Shown piece by piece: positions 31,260-39,799 of a stretch of 54,307 bases of DNA. The translations under genes and the position numbers were made by a program. The notes under the pieces are model-generated. The model was not told where the DNA came from, did not search any database, and was given only the letters and a program-made list of their open reading frames with translations. Origin of the DNA: Rhodospirillales bacterium 70-18 (GTDB lineage: Bacteria; Pseudomonadota; Alphaproteobacteria; Acetobacterales; Acetobacteraceae); the NCBI GenBank assembly GCA_001899585.1, contig MKWE01000052.1, forward strand, positions 23,918-78,224, given 5' to 3'. Numbering within the stretch: position 1 is the first letter of the stretch; each line of letters begins with the position of its first letter.

Positions 31260-31807
31260 TGCCGCCTGAGGACGATGCCGCCCCGGCCCTGGACGCCGAG
31301 ACGCGGGTGCACGAACGACCGGGCGACCACCAGGACGAGTTGCGGCTGTGGCTGCGCCTGCTGACCTGCACCACGCTGATCGAGGGCGAGGTGCGCACCC
31401 GCCTGCGCGAGCGCTTCGACGTGACCCTGCCGCGCTTCGACCTGATGGCGCAGTTGGTGAAGGAGCCGGCCAGCGCGGATGCCGGCATGACGTTGGGCGA
31501 GCTGTCTCGGCGCATGATGGTCTCCAACGGCAACATCACCGGGCTGGTGGAGCGGCTGCTGGAACAGGGGCTGGTGGAGCGGGTGCCGCATCCGTCGGAC
31601 CGGCGCGCGGCCTATGTGCGGCTGACCGCGGCCGGCCATGCTAGTTTCGCCGAGATGGCCGCGGCGCACGCCGACTGGATCGCCTCCGTGTTCGAGGGGG
31701 TGGCGCCGGACGAGATGCGCGCGCTGATGCACCTGCTCGGACGGCTGAAACGCTCGGCGCAGACGGCGATCGAGGTGCGCAAGAACGGCGGAAGGACAGA
31801 CGGATGA
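31259..31807 (+). CDS. MarR-family transcriptional regulator
   Basis: A 182-residue MarR protein with a longer than usual acidic N-terminal tail. The winged helix-turn-helix spans about residues 80-130: L-G-E-L-S-R-R-M-M-V-S-N-G-N-I-T-G-L-V-E-R-L-L-E-Q-G-L-V-E-R, then P-S-D-R-R-A-A-Y-V-R-L-T-A-A-G with the D-R-R wing. The start overlaps the SDR stop (TGATG) and the stop overlaps the RidA start (ATGA). MarR proteins next to CoA-dependent aromatic pathways usually sense the aromatic acyl-CoA and repress the genes. The candidate sites are the two AGGCTT motifs. Confidence 0.9.
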   Translation: MPPEDDAAPALDAETRVHERPGDHQDELRLWLRLLTCTTLIEGEVRTRLRERFDVTLPRFDLMAQLVKEPASADAGMTLGELSRRMMVSNGNITGLVERLLEQGLVERVPHPSDRRAAYVRLTAAGHASFAEMAAAHADWIASVFEGVAPDEMRALMHLLGRLKRSAQTAIEVRKNGGRTDG

Positions 31808-32217
31808 GCGAGACGCACGACACCGGGCTGGCGACCCTGCAACCGCCCGGCTGGCCGCGCCCGAAGGGCTACGCCAACGGCATGGTGGGGCGCGGGCGGC
31901 TGGTGGTGCTGGCCGGGCAGATCGGCTGGGACGCGCAGGGCGCCTTCGCCGAGGGCTTCGCCGCCCAGACCGGCCAGGCGCTGTCCAACATCCTGGCGGT
32001 GCTGGCCGAGGCCGGTGGCGGGCCGGAGCACATCGCCCGGCTGACCTGGTACGTCACCGACATCGCCGCCTATCGCGCCCAGGCCGCGGCACTAGGGCCG
32101 GTGTGGCGGGCGGTGATGGGGCGGCATTTCCCGGCGATGTCGGTGGTCGGCGTCACCGCCCTGGTGGAGCCGGCGGCCCTGGTGGAGATCGAGGCGACCG
32201 CGATCCTGCCGGACTGA
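31804..32217 (+). CDS. RidA/YjgF-family protein lacking the catalytic arginine
   Basis: A 137-residue Rid-family subunit, probably trimeric. The family core is visible: V-V-L-A-G-Q-I-G-W-D near residue 35, Q-T-G-Q-A-L-S-N-I-L-A-V-L, and the C-terminal L-V-E-I-E-A. The arginine that binds the substrate carboxylate in RidA (Arg105 in E. coli, in P-A-R-S) is replaced by Met112 (P-A-M-S). It therefore should not be a standard 2-imino-acid hydrolase and belongs to one of the other Rid groups. Imine or enamine hydrolysis on an aminated CoA-ring intermediate would fit the locus, as RidA-like proteins occur in 2-aminobenzoate clusters. Coupled by ATGA to the MarR gene. Confidence 0.88.
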   Translation: MSETHDTGLATLQPPGWPRPKGYANGMVGRGRLVVLAGQIGWDAQGAFAEGFAAQTGQALSNILAVLAEAGGGPEHIARLTWYVTDIAAYRAQAAALGPVWRAVMGRHFPAMSVVGVTALVEPAALVEIEATAILPD

Positions 32218-32302
32218 GAGTTGCCCCGGGAACGGGGTTCTCCCGCCGCGCCGCCCATGCTCTGATGGCCATGGCAAGGGCGGGAAGCGGAGCGAGACGG
32301 AC

Positions 32303-33469
32303 ATGACGGATCGGATCGATGCGGCGCTGCAGGAGGCCACGCGGCGCGGCGATGTCGCCGGGGTGGTGGCGATGGCGGCATCCGCGGACGGTGTGCTCTA
32401 CCAGGGCGCGGCGGGCCTGCGCGAAGCCGGCGGCAGCGCCGCGATGACGACCGACACGGTGTTCTGGATCGCCTCCATGACCAAGGCGATCACTTCGGTG
32501 GCCGCCATGATGCTGGTGGAGCAGGGCAGGCTGTCGCTGGACGCGCCGTTGGGCGCGCTGCTGCCGGCGCTGGCGGCGCCGCGCGTGCTGGAGGGCTTCG
32601 CACCCGATGGCAGCCCGCTGCTGCGCCCGGCACGCACCGCGGTCACGCTGCGCCACCTGCTGACCCACACCTCCGGCTACAGCTATGAACGCTGGAGCGC
32701 CGACCTGCTGGCGGCGCACCAGAAACTGGGCCTGTCGCGGGTGCCGCGCGACTGGGACGAACTGGCGCGCGAGCCGCTGCTGTTCGACCCCGGAACCGGC
32801 TGGAGCTATTCGATCGCCACGGATCTGGTCGGCAAGGCGGTGGAAGCGGCCAGCGGCCAGGCGCTCGATGCGTTCATGCAGGCGCATATCTTCGCGCCGC
32901 TGGGCATGCGTGACAGCGGGTTCACGCTGGACGCCGCGCGGGCGGCGCGGCTGGCGCGGGTGCATGCGCGCCAGCCGGATGGCGGGCTGGCGCCGATGGA
33001 GTTCCCGGTCGGCCAGGGCCTGGGGTTCCTGGCCGGCGGTGGCGGGCTGTGCAGCACGGCGGGCGACTACCTGCGCTTCCTGCGCATGCTGCTGGGCGGC
33101 GGCGCGCTGGATGGCGTGCGGCTGCTGACGCCGGAGTCGGTGGCGGAGATGGGGCGCAACCAGATCGGCGAGCTGGCATTCCAGACCATGCGCACCACCT
33201 CGCCGGCAACCAGCTACGACGCCAATTTCTTCCCCGGCATGGTGCAGAAATGGGGGCTCGGCTTCCTGATCAACACCGAGCGCACACCATCCGGCCGCAG
33301 CCCCGGCGGGTTGGCCTGGGCCGGGCTGGGCAACACCTATTACTGGCTGGACCCCGCGAGGGGCGTGGCCGGCGTGCTGATGACGCAGTCCCTGCCCTTC
33401 GCCGACCCGCGCACGCTGGACCTGCTATGGACGTTCGAGCGCGAGGTCTACCGGCTGGCCGACGCCTGA
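32303..33469 (+). CDS. Serine hydrolase of the beta-lactamase/EstB family
   Basis: A 388-residue class C beta-lactamase-like hydrolase. The active-site S-M-T-K near residue 58 gives the nucleophile and base, and Y-S-I (in G-W-S-Y-S-I-A-T-D-L) takes the place of Y-x-N. L-L-T-H-T-S-G-Y is a family mark, and W-A-G-L-G-N-T-Y-Y-W near the C-terminus corresponds to the third motif. The Y-S-x triad is more usual in esterases (EstB, LovD-like transacylases) than in true beta-lactamases. There is no signal peptide, so it is probably cytoplasmic. It lies 85 bp after the RidA gene; hydrolysis of an ester, lactone or thioester of the pathway is possible but unproved. Confidence 0.87.
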   Translation: MTDRIDAALQEATRRGDVAGVVAMAASADGVLYQGAAGLREAGGSAAMTTDTVFWIASMTKAITSVAAMMLVEQGRLSLDAPLGALLPALAAPRVLEGFAPDGSPLLRPARTAVTLRHLLTHTSGYSYERWSADLLAAHQKLGLSRVPRDWDELAREPLLFDPGTGWSYSIATDLVGKAVEAASGQALDAFMQAHIFAPLGMRDSGFTLDAARAARLARVHARQPDGGLAPMEFPVGQGLGFLAGGGGLCSTAGDYLRFLRMLLGGGALDGVRLLTPESVAEMGRNQIGELAFQTMRTTSPATSYDANFFPGMVQKWGLGFLINTERTPSGRSPGGLAWAGLGNTYYWLDPARGVAGVLMTQSLPFADPRTLDLLWTFEREVYRLADA

Positions 33470-33476
33470 GCGTCGC

Positions 33477-33716
33477 CTATCGCCCGCGCGGCTTGGGGGT
33501 GGCGACCGCCGGCAGATCCTCGTCGAGGATGGTGATGTGCAGCGAGAACGACACCTCGCCATCCTCGTCGTCGCGGTGCACGGTGCCCAGGAACTCCTCG
33601 CCCACGAACACTTCCACGGTAGCGCCGCGCTTCTTGGGCACGTCGATACGGATGCGGTCGTTGCCCAGGGTCGCGCGCAGATAGGCCTGCACGCGGGCAA
33701 TGTCGGTCTCTTTCAC
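33477..33716 (-). CDS. DUF3126-family protein
   Basis: A 79-residue small protein found widely in alphaproteobacteria, with no known function. Recognised by D-I-A-R-V-Q-A-Y-L-R, then V-E-V-F-V-G-E-E-F-L-G and D-D-E-D-G-E-V-S-F-S-L-H-I-T-I-L-D-E-D-L. The GTG at 33716 is chosen because a GGAGGA site (33723-33728) lies 6 bp upstream; a longer reading from 33743 has no support. The predicted fold is a short beta-rich domain. It converges with the serine hydrolase gene, leaving 7 bp. Confidence 0.85.
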   Translation of the reverse strand: MKETDIARVQAYLRATLGNDRIRIDVPKKRGATVEVFVGEEFLGTVHRDDEDGEVSFSLHITILDEDLPAVATPKPRGR

Positions 33717-33824
33717 GAATAGTCCTCCAGGCAAGCCGCGCACGGCGTAAGGGCATAGTCTAGGGGGTCGCCACCGCCGCGCCCACCCCCGCGCTTCGCA
33801 TGGGCCCCCTGCCCTGCCGCCGCT

Positions 33825-34808
33825 TCAGGCGCCCGGCTGAAGATGGCAGGACACCAGGTGGCCGCCGCCGACATCGCGCAGGCTCGGCGCCTCGACCTTG
33901 CAATGCGCCTCCACCAACGGGCACCGGGTATGGAAGGCGCAGCCGGAGGGCGGGTTGACCGGGCTGGGCACGTCGCCCTGCAACAGCCGCTTGGTGCGCT
34001 TCACGGTGGGGTCGGGCACCGGCACGGCGGACAGCAGCGCCTCGGTATATGGGTGCCGCGGGTCGCGAAACAGGGTCTTTTTGTCCGCGTATTCGACGAT
34101 TTTGCCGAGATACATCACGGCGACCCGGTGGCTGATGTGCTCCACCACCGCCAGGTCGTGGGCGATGAACAGGTAGGACAGCCGCTTTTCCCGCTGCAGG
34201 TCCATCAACAGGTTGATGACCTGCGCCTGGATCGACACATCCAGCGCCGAAACCGGCTCGTCCCCCACGATCAACCGCGGGTTGAGCGCCAGCGCACGGG
34301 CGATGCTGATGCGCTGGCGCTGGCCGCCGCTGAACTGGTGCGGAAAGTTGCGCATCTGGCCGGCGCGCAGGCCGACCTGCTCGAACAACTCGGCCGTGCG
34401 CTCCTCCGCGGCACGCCCGGTGGCCACGCGGTGCACCTCCAGCGGCTCGCGCACGATGGCGCCGGCGGTCATGCGGGGGTTCAGCGAGGAGAACGGGTCC
34501 TGGAAGACCATCTGCATCTGCCGGCGGTAGGTTCGCAGTTCGGCCTTGGACAGCCGGGTGATGTCGGTTCCGTCCACATGGATGCTGCCGGCGGTGGGCT
34601 CCACCAGACGCAGCACGGCGCGGGCGACAGTTGACTTGCCGCAGCCGCTTTCGCCCACCAGGCCCAGCGTCTCGCCCTCGGCCACGCTGAAGCTCACCCC
34701 ATCGACGGCGTAGACGAAGCCGGCGGCGCGGCGCAGCAGGCCCTTGCGGATGGGGAAATGCTTCTTCAGCCCGGCAACCTCGATCACCGGCGGGGTGGCG
34801 CCGGTCAT
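33825..34808 (-). CDS. Oligopeptide/dipeptide ABC transporter ATPase (DppF/OppF type)
   Basis: A 327-residue ATPase, last gene of a five-gene importer operon. Walker A is G-E-S-G-C-G-K-S-T, the Q-loop [13 protein letters not shown], the signature [13 protein letters not shown], and Walker [13 protein letters not shown]. The C-terminal oligo_HPY region with cysteines (G-C-A-F-H-T-R-C-P and C-K-V-E-A-P) is typical of the family. Its ATG overlaps the preceding ATPase stop (ATGA). The HFP-x-R-K-G-L-L-R start marks the F-type subunit. Confidence 0.93.
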   Translation of the reverse strand: MTGATPPVIEVAGLKKHFPIRKGLLRRAAGFVYAVDGVSFSVAEGETLGLVGESGCGKSTVARAVLRLVEPTAGSIHVDGTDITRLSKAELRTYRRQMQMVFQDPFSSLNPRMTAGAIVREPLEVHRVATGRAAEERTAELFEQVGLRAGQMRNFPHQFSGGQRQRISIARALALNPRLIVGDEPVSALDVSIQAQVINLLMDLQREKRLSYLFIAHDLAVVEHISHRVAVMYLGKIVEYADKKTLFRDPRHPYTEALLSAVPVPDPTVKRTKRLLQGDVPSPVNPPSGCAFHTRCPLVEAHCKVEAPSLRDVGGGHLVSCHLQPGA

Positions 34809-35854
34809 GCGGCACCTCCGTAGAGGCGTTCGGCATGCCAGCAGGCCACGAAATGGCCGGGCCGGCGTTCGTCGTAGCTCGGGTAGGCGGCGCGGCATTG
34901 GGCGTCGGCGTGCGCGCAGCGGGGGGCGAAGACGCAGCCCTGCGGCAGGTTGGTCAGCGGCGGCACCATGCCGGGGATCTCCTGCAACCGGTCGGCCTCG
35001 GCGGCCGGATCGGCGGACAGGCTCGCCAGCCTCGGCACGGAGGCGAGCAGGCCGTGGGTGTAGGGGTGCATCGGCTGGGCGAACAGGTCGGTGACGCTCG
35101 CCTCCTCGATCTTGCGGCCGGCATACATCACGACGACGCGATGGGCGGTTTCGGCCACCACGCCGAGGTCGTGGGTGATCAGCATGATCGCGGTGCCGAG
35201 GTCCTGTTGCAGCTTGAGCAGCAGGTCCAGGATCTGCGCCTGGATGGTCACGTCAAGCGCCGTGGTCGGCTCGTCGGCGATCAGCACCTTGGGGTTGCAG
35301 GCGACCGCCATGGCAATCATGGCGCGCTGGCGCATGCCGCCGGAGAGCTGGTGCGGGTATTCGCGGGCGCGCTGGGCCGGCTCCGGGATTTTGACCAGGC
35401 GCAGCATCTCCACAGCCTTCTCCATGGCGGCGTGGCGCGAGAGGTCCTGATGCAGGCGGATCGCCTCGCTGATCTGGTTGCCGATGGTCAGCACCGGGTT
35501 GAGGCTGGTCATCGGCTCCTGGAAGATCATCGAGATGTCGTTGCCGCGCACGCGGCGCATCTCGGCCTCGCTGAGTTGCAGCAGGTCGCGGCCTTCCAGC
35601 GTGACCGAACCGCCGACGATGCGGCCCGGCGGGCTGGGGATGAGGCGCATCAGCGAGAGCGCGGTGATCGACTTACCGCAACCGGACTCGCCGACTACGG
35701 CCAGCACCTCGCCGCGGTTGACCGAGAACGACACGTCGTTGACCGCCCGCACCAGCCCGGCGCGGGTGAAGAACACGGTGCGCAGCCCCTGCACATCCAG
35801 CACGGGCGCAGCCTGCACGGGCGCCGCCGGCGCCCGGGTTGCGGTGGCGCTCAT
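34805..35854 (-). CDS. Oligopeptide/dipeptide ABC transporter ATPase (DppD/OppD type)
   Basis: A 349-residue ATPase. After an Ala/Pro-rich leader of about 17 residues come Walker A G-E-S-G-C-G-K-S, the Q-loop [13 protein letters not shown], the signature [13 protein letters not shown] and Walker [13 protein letters not shown]. The C-terminal cysteine region ([14 protein letters not shown]) is usual for OppD/DppD. It overlaps the genes on both sides by a few bases. Confidence 0.93.
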   Translation of the reverse strand: MSATATRAPAAPVQAAPVLDVQGLRTVFFTRAGLVRAVNDVSFSVNRGEVLAVVGESGCGKSITALSLMRLIPSPPGRIVGGSVTLEGRDLLQLSEAEMRRVRGNDISMIFQEPMTSLNPVLTIGNQISEAIRLHQDLSRHAAMEKAVEMLRLVKIPEPAQRAREYPHQLSGGMRQRAMIAMAVACNPKVLIADEPTTALDVTIQAQILDLLLKLQQDLGTAIMLITHDLGVVAETAHRVVVMYAGRKIEEASVTDLFAQPMHPYTHGLLASVPRLASLSADPAAEADRLQEIPGMVPPLTNLPQGCVFAPRCAHADAQCRAAYPSYDERRPGHFVACWHAERLYGGAA

Positions 35855-36747
35855 CAGCCGCGCTGCCGCGGGTCGAGGATGTCGCGCAGCGCGTCGCCCA
35901 ACAGGTTGGTGCCGAACACCACCACGCTGATGGCGATGCCGGGGAAGATCACCAGCCAGGGCGCGGTGCGCACATATTCCGCCGCCGAGGCGGAGAGCAT
36001 GCGCCCCCAGGACGGGTAGGGCTCGGGAATGCCAAGGCCAAGGAAGGACAGCGACGCCTCCGTGAGGATCGCCGAACCGAGCTGGGCGGTGCCGAGCACG
36101 ATCAGCGGCGCGATGGTGTTGGGCAGGATGTGGCGCACCGCGATGCGGAACTCGCTCATGCCGATCGCATGCGCCGCCTCCACGAAGGCCAACTCGCGCA
36201 GGGCCAGCGTGTTGGAACGGATGACGCGGGCCACATAGGGGATCAGCGGGATCGAGATCGACAGAATCGTGTTCTGCAACGACGGGCCGAGGGCGGCGGC
36301 CATCACCAGCGCGAGCACCAGCAGCGGCAGCGCCTGAAGGATATCGATCAACCGCTGTGTCACCAGATCCACCCAGCCGCCGAGATAGCCGGACAGCAGC
36401 CCGAGGACGACGCCGAAGAAGCAGCCCAGCGCGGTGGAGCCGATGCCGACCGCCAGCGAGATGCGCGCGCCGTAGACAATGCGGCTGTAGATGTCGCGCC
36501 CCATATAGTCCGAACCGAACCAGTGCGCCCCCCCGGGGGGCGCCAGCGACAGCGCGGCGTTGGTGGTGAGCGGCGACCACGGGGTGATGAAATCGGCAAA
36601 CACCGCCGACAGCACGAACACCGCCATGATCACCGCGCCGATCGCACCCAGCGGGTACTGGCGGGCGAAGAACACGGTCTTGCGCCACAGCGTGTCGGTC
36701 CGCGCGCCGGCGCGGGTAAGTTCGGATTCGAATTCAACAGCGGTCAT
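35854..36747 (-). CDS. Oligopeptide/dipeptide ABC transporter permease (DppC type)
   Basis: A 297-residue inner-membrane permease with an N-terminal OppC extension, six predicted helices and the ABC coupling loop [21 protein letters not shown]. The periplasmic motif [18 protein letters not shown] is a hallmark of DppC. It pairs with the DppB-type subunit encoded 29 bp upstream. Confidence 0.93.
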   Translation of the reverse strand: MTAVEFESELTRAGARTDTLWRKTVFFARQYPLGAIGAVIMAVFVLSAVFADFITPWSPLTTNAALSLAPPGGAHWFGSDYMGRDIYSRIVYGARISLAVGIGSTALGCFFGVVLGLLSGYLGGWVDLVTQRLIDILQALPLLVLALVMAAALGPSLQNTILSISIPLIPYVARVIRSNTLALRELAFVEAAHAIGMSEFRIAVRHILPNTIAPLIVLGTAQLGSAILTEASLSFLGLGIPEPYPSWGRMLSASAAEYVRTAPWLVIFPGIAISVVVFGTNLLGDALRDILDPRQRG

Positions 36748-36776
36748 TGCGGGGTCTTCCGTGTGCGCATCGCGGC

Positions 36777-37724
36777 CTAGTCCGAATACTTGATGCGGGG
36801 GTCGAGCACCGCGTACAGCATGTCGACGATGAAGTTGATCACCACCACTACCACGGCGATCAGCATCACCAGGTTCTGCACGATCGGGTAGTCGCGCACC
36901 CGGATGGACTCCACCAGGAAGCGGGCCACGCCGGGGATATTGAACACCGTCTCGGTGACGATCAGGCCGCCGATCAGGAAGGCGGCCTCAATGCCGATCA
37001 CCGTGACCACCGGCAACATGGCGTTGCGCAGGGCGTGGTTGTAGTTGACGCTCTGCACCGAGGCGCCCTTGGCGCGCGCCGTGCGGATATAGTCCTGCCG
37101 CATCACCTCCAGCATCGAGGAGCGGGTGAGCCGCATCACCAGCGAGGAACTGCGGAAGCCGACGGCGGCGGCGGGGATCGCGTACAACCCCAGTTGCTGC
37201 CAGAAGCCACTGGGCATGTCGGTATACATCGGCATGTCGCCGAACCAGGAGACAATGGCCATCAGGATCAGCAATCCCAGCCAGAACGCCGGCATGGACA
37301 GACCGGTGAGGCTGGCGATCCGGAGCATATAGTCGGTCAACGTGTTCTGCCGCACCGCGCTGATCACTCCCAGCGGTACGCCCAGCGCCACCGAGAACAG
37401 CAAGGCCAGCCCCGCCAGTTCGGCGGTAACCGGGATGCGCGGCAGGATCTCGCCAAGCGTCGGCTTCTCGGAGATGTAGGAATAGCCGAGGTCGCCGCGC
37501 GCCAATCCGCCGATCCACTGCGCGTATTGCACCGGGATCGGCTTATCCAGACCCAATTCCTTCTGGATCTGCAGCTTGCCGGCCGGATCGACCATGCCGG
37601 CGGAATCGAACAGGATGTCGACGATATCGCCCGGCACCACGCGCAGCAGGCCGAAAATGATCACTGAGATGCCGAACAGCGTCAGCAGCATCAGCAGGAA
37701 ACGGCGGACCAGATAGGCTGCCAA
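36777..37724 (-). CDS. Oligopeptide/dipeptide ABC transporter permease (DppB type)
   Basis: A 315-residue permease with six predicted helices. The N-terminal Y-L-V-R-R-F-L-L-M-L-L-T-L-F-G-I-S-V-I-I-F and the motif V-P-G-D-I are typical of DppB. The coupling loop is R-T-A-R-A-K-G-A-S-V-Q-S-V-N-Y-N-H-A-L-R-N. The start codon is TTG, set by an AAGGAG site (CTCCTT at 32732-style position 37732-37737 on the plus strand) 7 bp away; the next ATG would cut into the first helix. Confidence 0.92.
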   Translation of the reverse strand: MAAYLVRRFLLMLLTLFGISVIIFGLLRVVPGDIVDILFDSAGMVDPAGKLQIQKELGLDKPIPVQYAQWIGGLARGDLGYSYISEKPTLGEILPRIPVTAELAGLALLFSVALGVPLGVISAVRQNTLTDYMLRIASLTGLSMPAFWLGLLILMAIVSWFGDMPMYTDMPSGFWQQLGLYAIPAAAVGFRSSSLVMRLTRSSMLEVMRQDYIRTARAKGASVQSVNYNHALRNAMLPVVTVIGIEAAFLIGGLIVTETVFNIPGVARFLVESIRVRDYPIVQNLVMLIAVVVVVINFIVDMLYAVLDPRIKYSD

Positions 37725-37776
37725 GTATCGGCTCCTTCAGGGCGGCGGAGTGTGGCAAGGCGGGTCCCGAACCACA

Positions 37777-37809
37777 GGACGGCGGCTGGCACGGGGCCGG
37801 CCGCCGTCC
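37777..37809 (-). promoter_or_regulatory. Stem-loop between binding-protein and permease genes
   Basis: GGACGGCGGC (37777-37786) pairs with GCCGCCGTCC (37800-37809) in the 109-bp gap after the binding-protein gene. No T-tract follows on the minus strand. Such intercistronic hairpins often protect the upstream mRNA part, so the binding protein is made in excess over the membrane subunits. The effect here is inferred. Confidence 0.5.
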
Positions 37810-37833
37810 CGGTTCAGGCCGGTCGGGCGAGCC

Positions 37834-39444
37834 TTACTTGTCGACCCAGAGATCCTCGAACCGGAACCCGTTGTAGGAACTGTTCACCATCGGGCTGAAG
37901 CCGTGAACATAAGGTTTCCAGCAGGTCGCCTGGGTGCTGTGGAAGATGATCGGGCGGGCCACGTCTTCCTGCAGCTTGAAGTCGATGTCCCACACCATCT
38001 GCTTGCGCTTCGCCTGGTCCAGCTCCTGCGACTGCGCCTCGAACAGCTTCTCCAGCGCCGGGTTGCAGTAGCCGGTGTAGTTGCGTTCGGACTTGCAGGA
38101 GTAGTTCTCGAAGAACGCCTGGTCGGGGTCGTCCACCGCGTTGCCGGTCAGGTTCAGGCCGACCGCGTAGTCCTTGCGGGCCACCTTGGCGAACCAGTTG
38201 CTGGACTCGACCTCTTCCAGTTCACCATCCATCCAGATGGTCTTGAGGTGGTCGATCAGGATCACCGCAGCATCGCGATACTGCGCGATGTTGCGGGTCG
38301 ATACCTTCACCTTCAGATGCTTGTCCGGCCCGTAGCCGTGCTTGGCCATGAGCGCGCGCGCCTGTTCGCGGTTCTTGGCCACGTCCGGGTCATAGCCAGG
38401 CATCTTGCGCAGCATGTCGTCGGGCATGCCCCACACGCCATCCGGCGCGGGCAGCATGGTGCCGCCGATCTTGTTCTGGCCTTCCGAAAGGATGTCGACA
38501 AACGCCTTGCGGTCGATCGCCAGCGCCATCGCCATGCGAATATCCGGCTCGTTGAACGGCGCCGCGTCGCGGTTGACGATCAGGTTGGTCGACACGTTGG
38601 TCGGTGCGCTGACGCAGACCGCCGTGGGGTCCTGCTTGGCGATGTCCCGCTGGATCGGCGGCGTCACCTCGGTCGGGAAGGTCATGTCCACCTTGCCGGC
38701 GACGAAGGCGAGCATGGCGGTCGAGCGGTTGGTGATGATCGGGTATTCGATCGCGTCCAGGTAGGGACGGTCCTTCTTCCAGTAATCCCTGTTGCGGACC
38801 AGCTTGATGTCTTCGTTCTGCTTGAACTCGACGAACTTGAACGGGCCGGTGCCGATCGGGTGTACCCGCATGTCGCGCGCCGAGACATGGCACGGATAGA
38901 TCGGCGAATAGCCCGAGGCGAGTAGCGCCAGCATTGCCGGCTGCGGGTGGCCGAGGTGGAAGGTCGCCTGGAAATCGTTCTCGACGGAGACGTTCTCGAG
39001 GTTGTCGTACCACGCCTTGCGCGGGTTCTTGCGGAACTTGTTGGCGGACGTGCCCTTCAGCATGTCGAAGGTGCACTTCACGTCCTGCGCGGTGAACGGC
39101 TTGCCGTCGTGCCATTTCACACCCTTGCGCAGCATGAACGTCAGCGTCTTGTAGTCGCCGCTCCATTTCCAGCTCGTCGCCAGTTCAGGAACGATGTCGC
39201 TCATGCTGTTCTGCGGCACGTCCTGCTTGTACAGCACGAGGTTGTTGAACACGGCCATGAACGGCACGTTGACCGAATAGGTCGCCTCCTCATGGATCGA
39301 GGCGCTGGGCGGATTGTCGCGCTGGTAGATCTTGATGGTGCCGCCGTGCTTGGGCTCGGCCGCCATTGCCGCCACGCTGGCGGCAACACCGGTCACCACC
39401 GCGCACGCGGTTGCGAAACGTGTCAGATTGCCGAAAAAAGTCAT
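37834..39444 (-). CDS. ABC transporter substrate-binding protein, family 5 (DppA/OppA type)
   Basis: A 536-residue periplasmic binding protein and first gene of the importer operon. The signal peptide is about residues 1-28, ending A-A-M-A before A-E-P-K-H-G-G. Family marks are P-E-L-A-T-S-W-K-W-S, L-R-K-G-V-K-W-H-D-G-K-P-F-T-A-Q-D-V, G-T-G-P-F-K-F, N-R-D-Y-W and A-I-D-R-K-A-F. Family 5 proteins bind peptides, but also nickel, heme, opines, glutathione and sugars, so the cargo is open. A GGAGGTGA site abuts the ATG. Confidence 0.92.
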   Translation of the reverse strand: MTFFGNLTRFATACAVVTGVAASVAAMAAEPKHGGTIKIYQRDNPPSASIHEEATYSVNVPFMAVFNNLVLYKQDVPQNSMSDIVPELATSWKWSGDYKTLTFMLRKGVKWHDGKPFTAQDVKCTFDMLKGTSANKFRKNPRKAWYDNLENVSVENDFQATFHLGHPQPAMLALLASGYSPIYPCHVSARDMRVHPIGTGPFKFVEFKQNEDIKLVRNRDYWKKDRPYLDAIEYPIITNRSTAMLAFVAGKVDMTFPTEVTPPIQRDIAKQDPTAVCVSAPTNVSTNLIVNRDAAPFNEPDIRMAMALAIDRKAFVDILSEGQNKIGGTMLPAPDGVWGMPDDMLRKMPGYDPDVAKNREQARALMAKHGYGPDKHLKVKVSTRNIAQYRDAAVILIDHLKTIWMDGELEEVESSNWFAKVARKDYAVGLNLTGNAVDDPDQAFFENYSCKSERNYTGYCNPALEKLFEAQSQELDQAKRKQMVWDIDFKLQEDVARPIIFHSTQATCWKPYVHGFSPMVNSSYNGFRFEDLWVDK

Positions 39445-39720
39445 TCACCTCCCCTTCCATTGTTCGAGGGGACATGGCCGCAACAGAGCGCGATTTATGC
39501 GCACCTTCCGACGACAACCCCCCTGTTTGCAGTCACTGTAGGGATCTTTTCGCGATCCACCGATGCAACGGCGGTCAGCGATCAGCCCTGCGACATGCAA
39601 TTGGCCCACGTTATAACATGGCCGAACCGCTTTCGCCAGCCGCGCGCGCCTTCGCCGGCCGGTCGGTGGCCGTCCTGCGGACTGGTTGGCCGGCCTGCAA
39701 AGTGACAGAGGCGGAAGGAC

Positions 39721-39736
39721 ATGGTAGTGTTACCAT
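39721..39736. promoter_or_regulatory. Inverted repeat, possible operator of the second ABC importer
   Basis: ATGGTAGTGTTACCAT has perfect 6-bp arms around a 4-bp spacer. It lies 64 bp before the binding-protein start at 39800, in a 355-bp divergent region (39445-39799). The symmetry and place suit a repressor site of the LacI/GntR type. No regulator gene is adjacent. The rest of the 355-bp region has an 8-bp palindrome GTTATAAC at 39610-39617, a possible -10 element, and no gene that I can support. Confidence 0.45.
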
Positions 39737-39799
39737 GCTATCCAGAAACGAGCCCGATCGTCGGCAAACGACGGCAAGGGCAACAATGGGGAAACCGAC

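Noticed and set aside
32303-33469. Antibiotic-resistance class C beta-lactamase
   Set aside because: The protein has no export signal and has Y-S-I instead of Y-x-N; it is nearer to esterases of the family.
37750-38925. A 391-codon plus-strand frame opposite the family 5 binding-protein gene
   Set aside because: His/Arg/Gln-rich antisense shadow; the minus-strand protein has a signal peptide and full family motifs.
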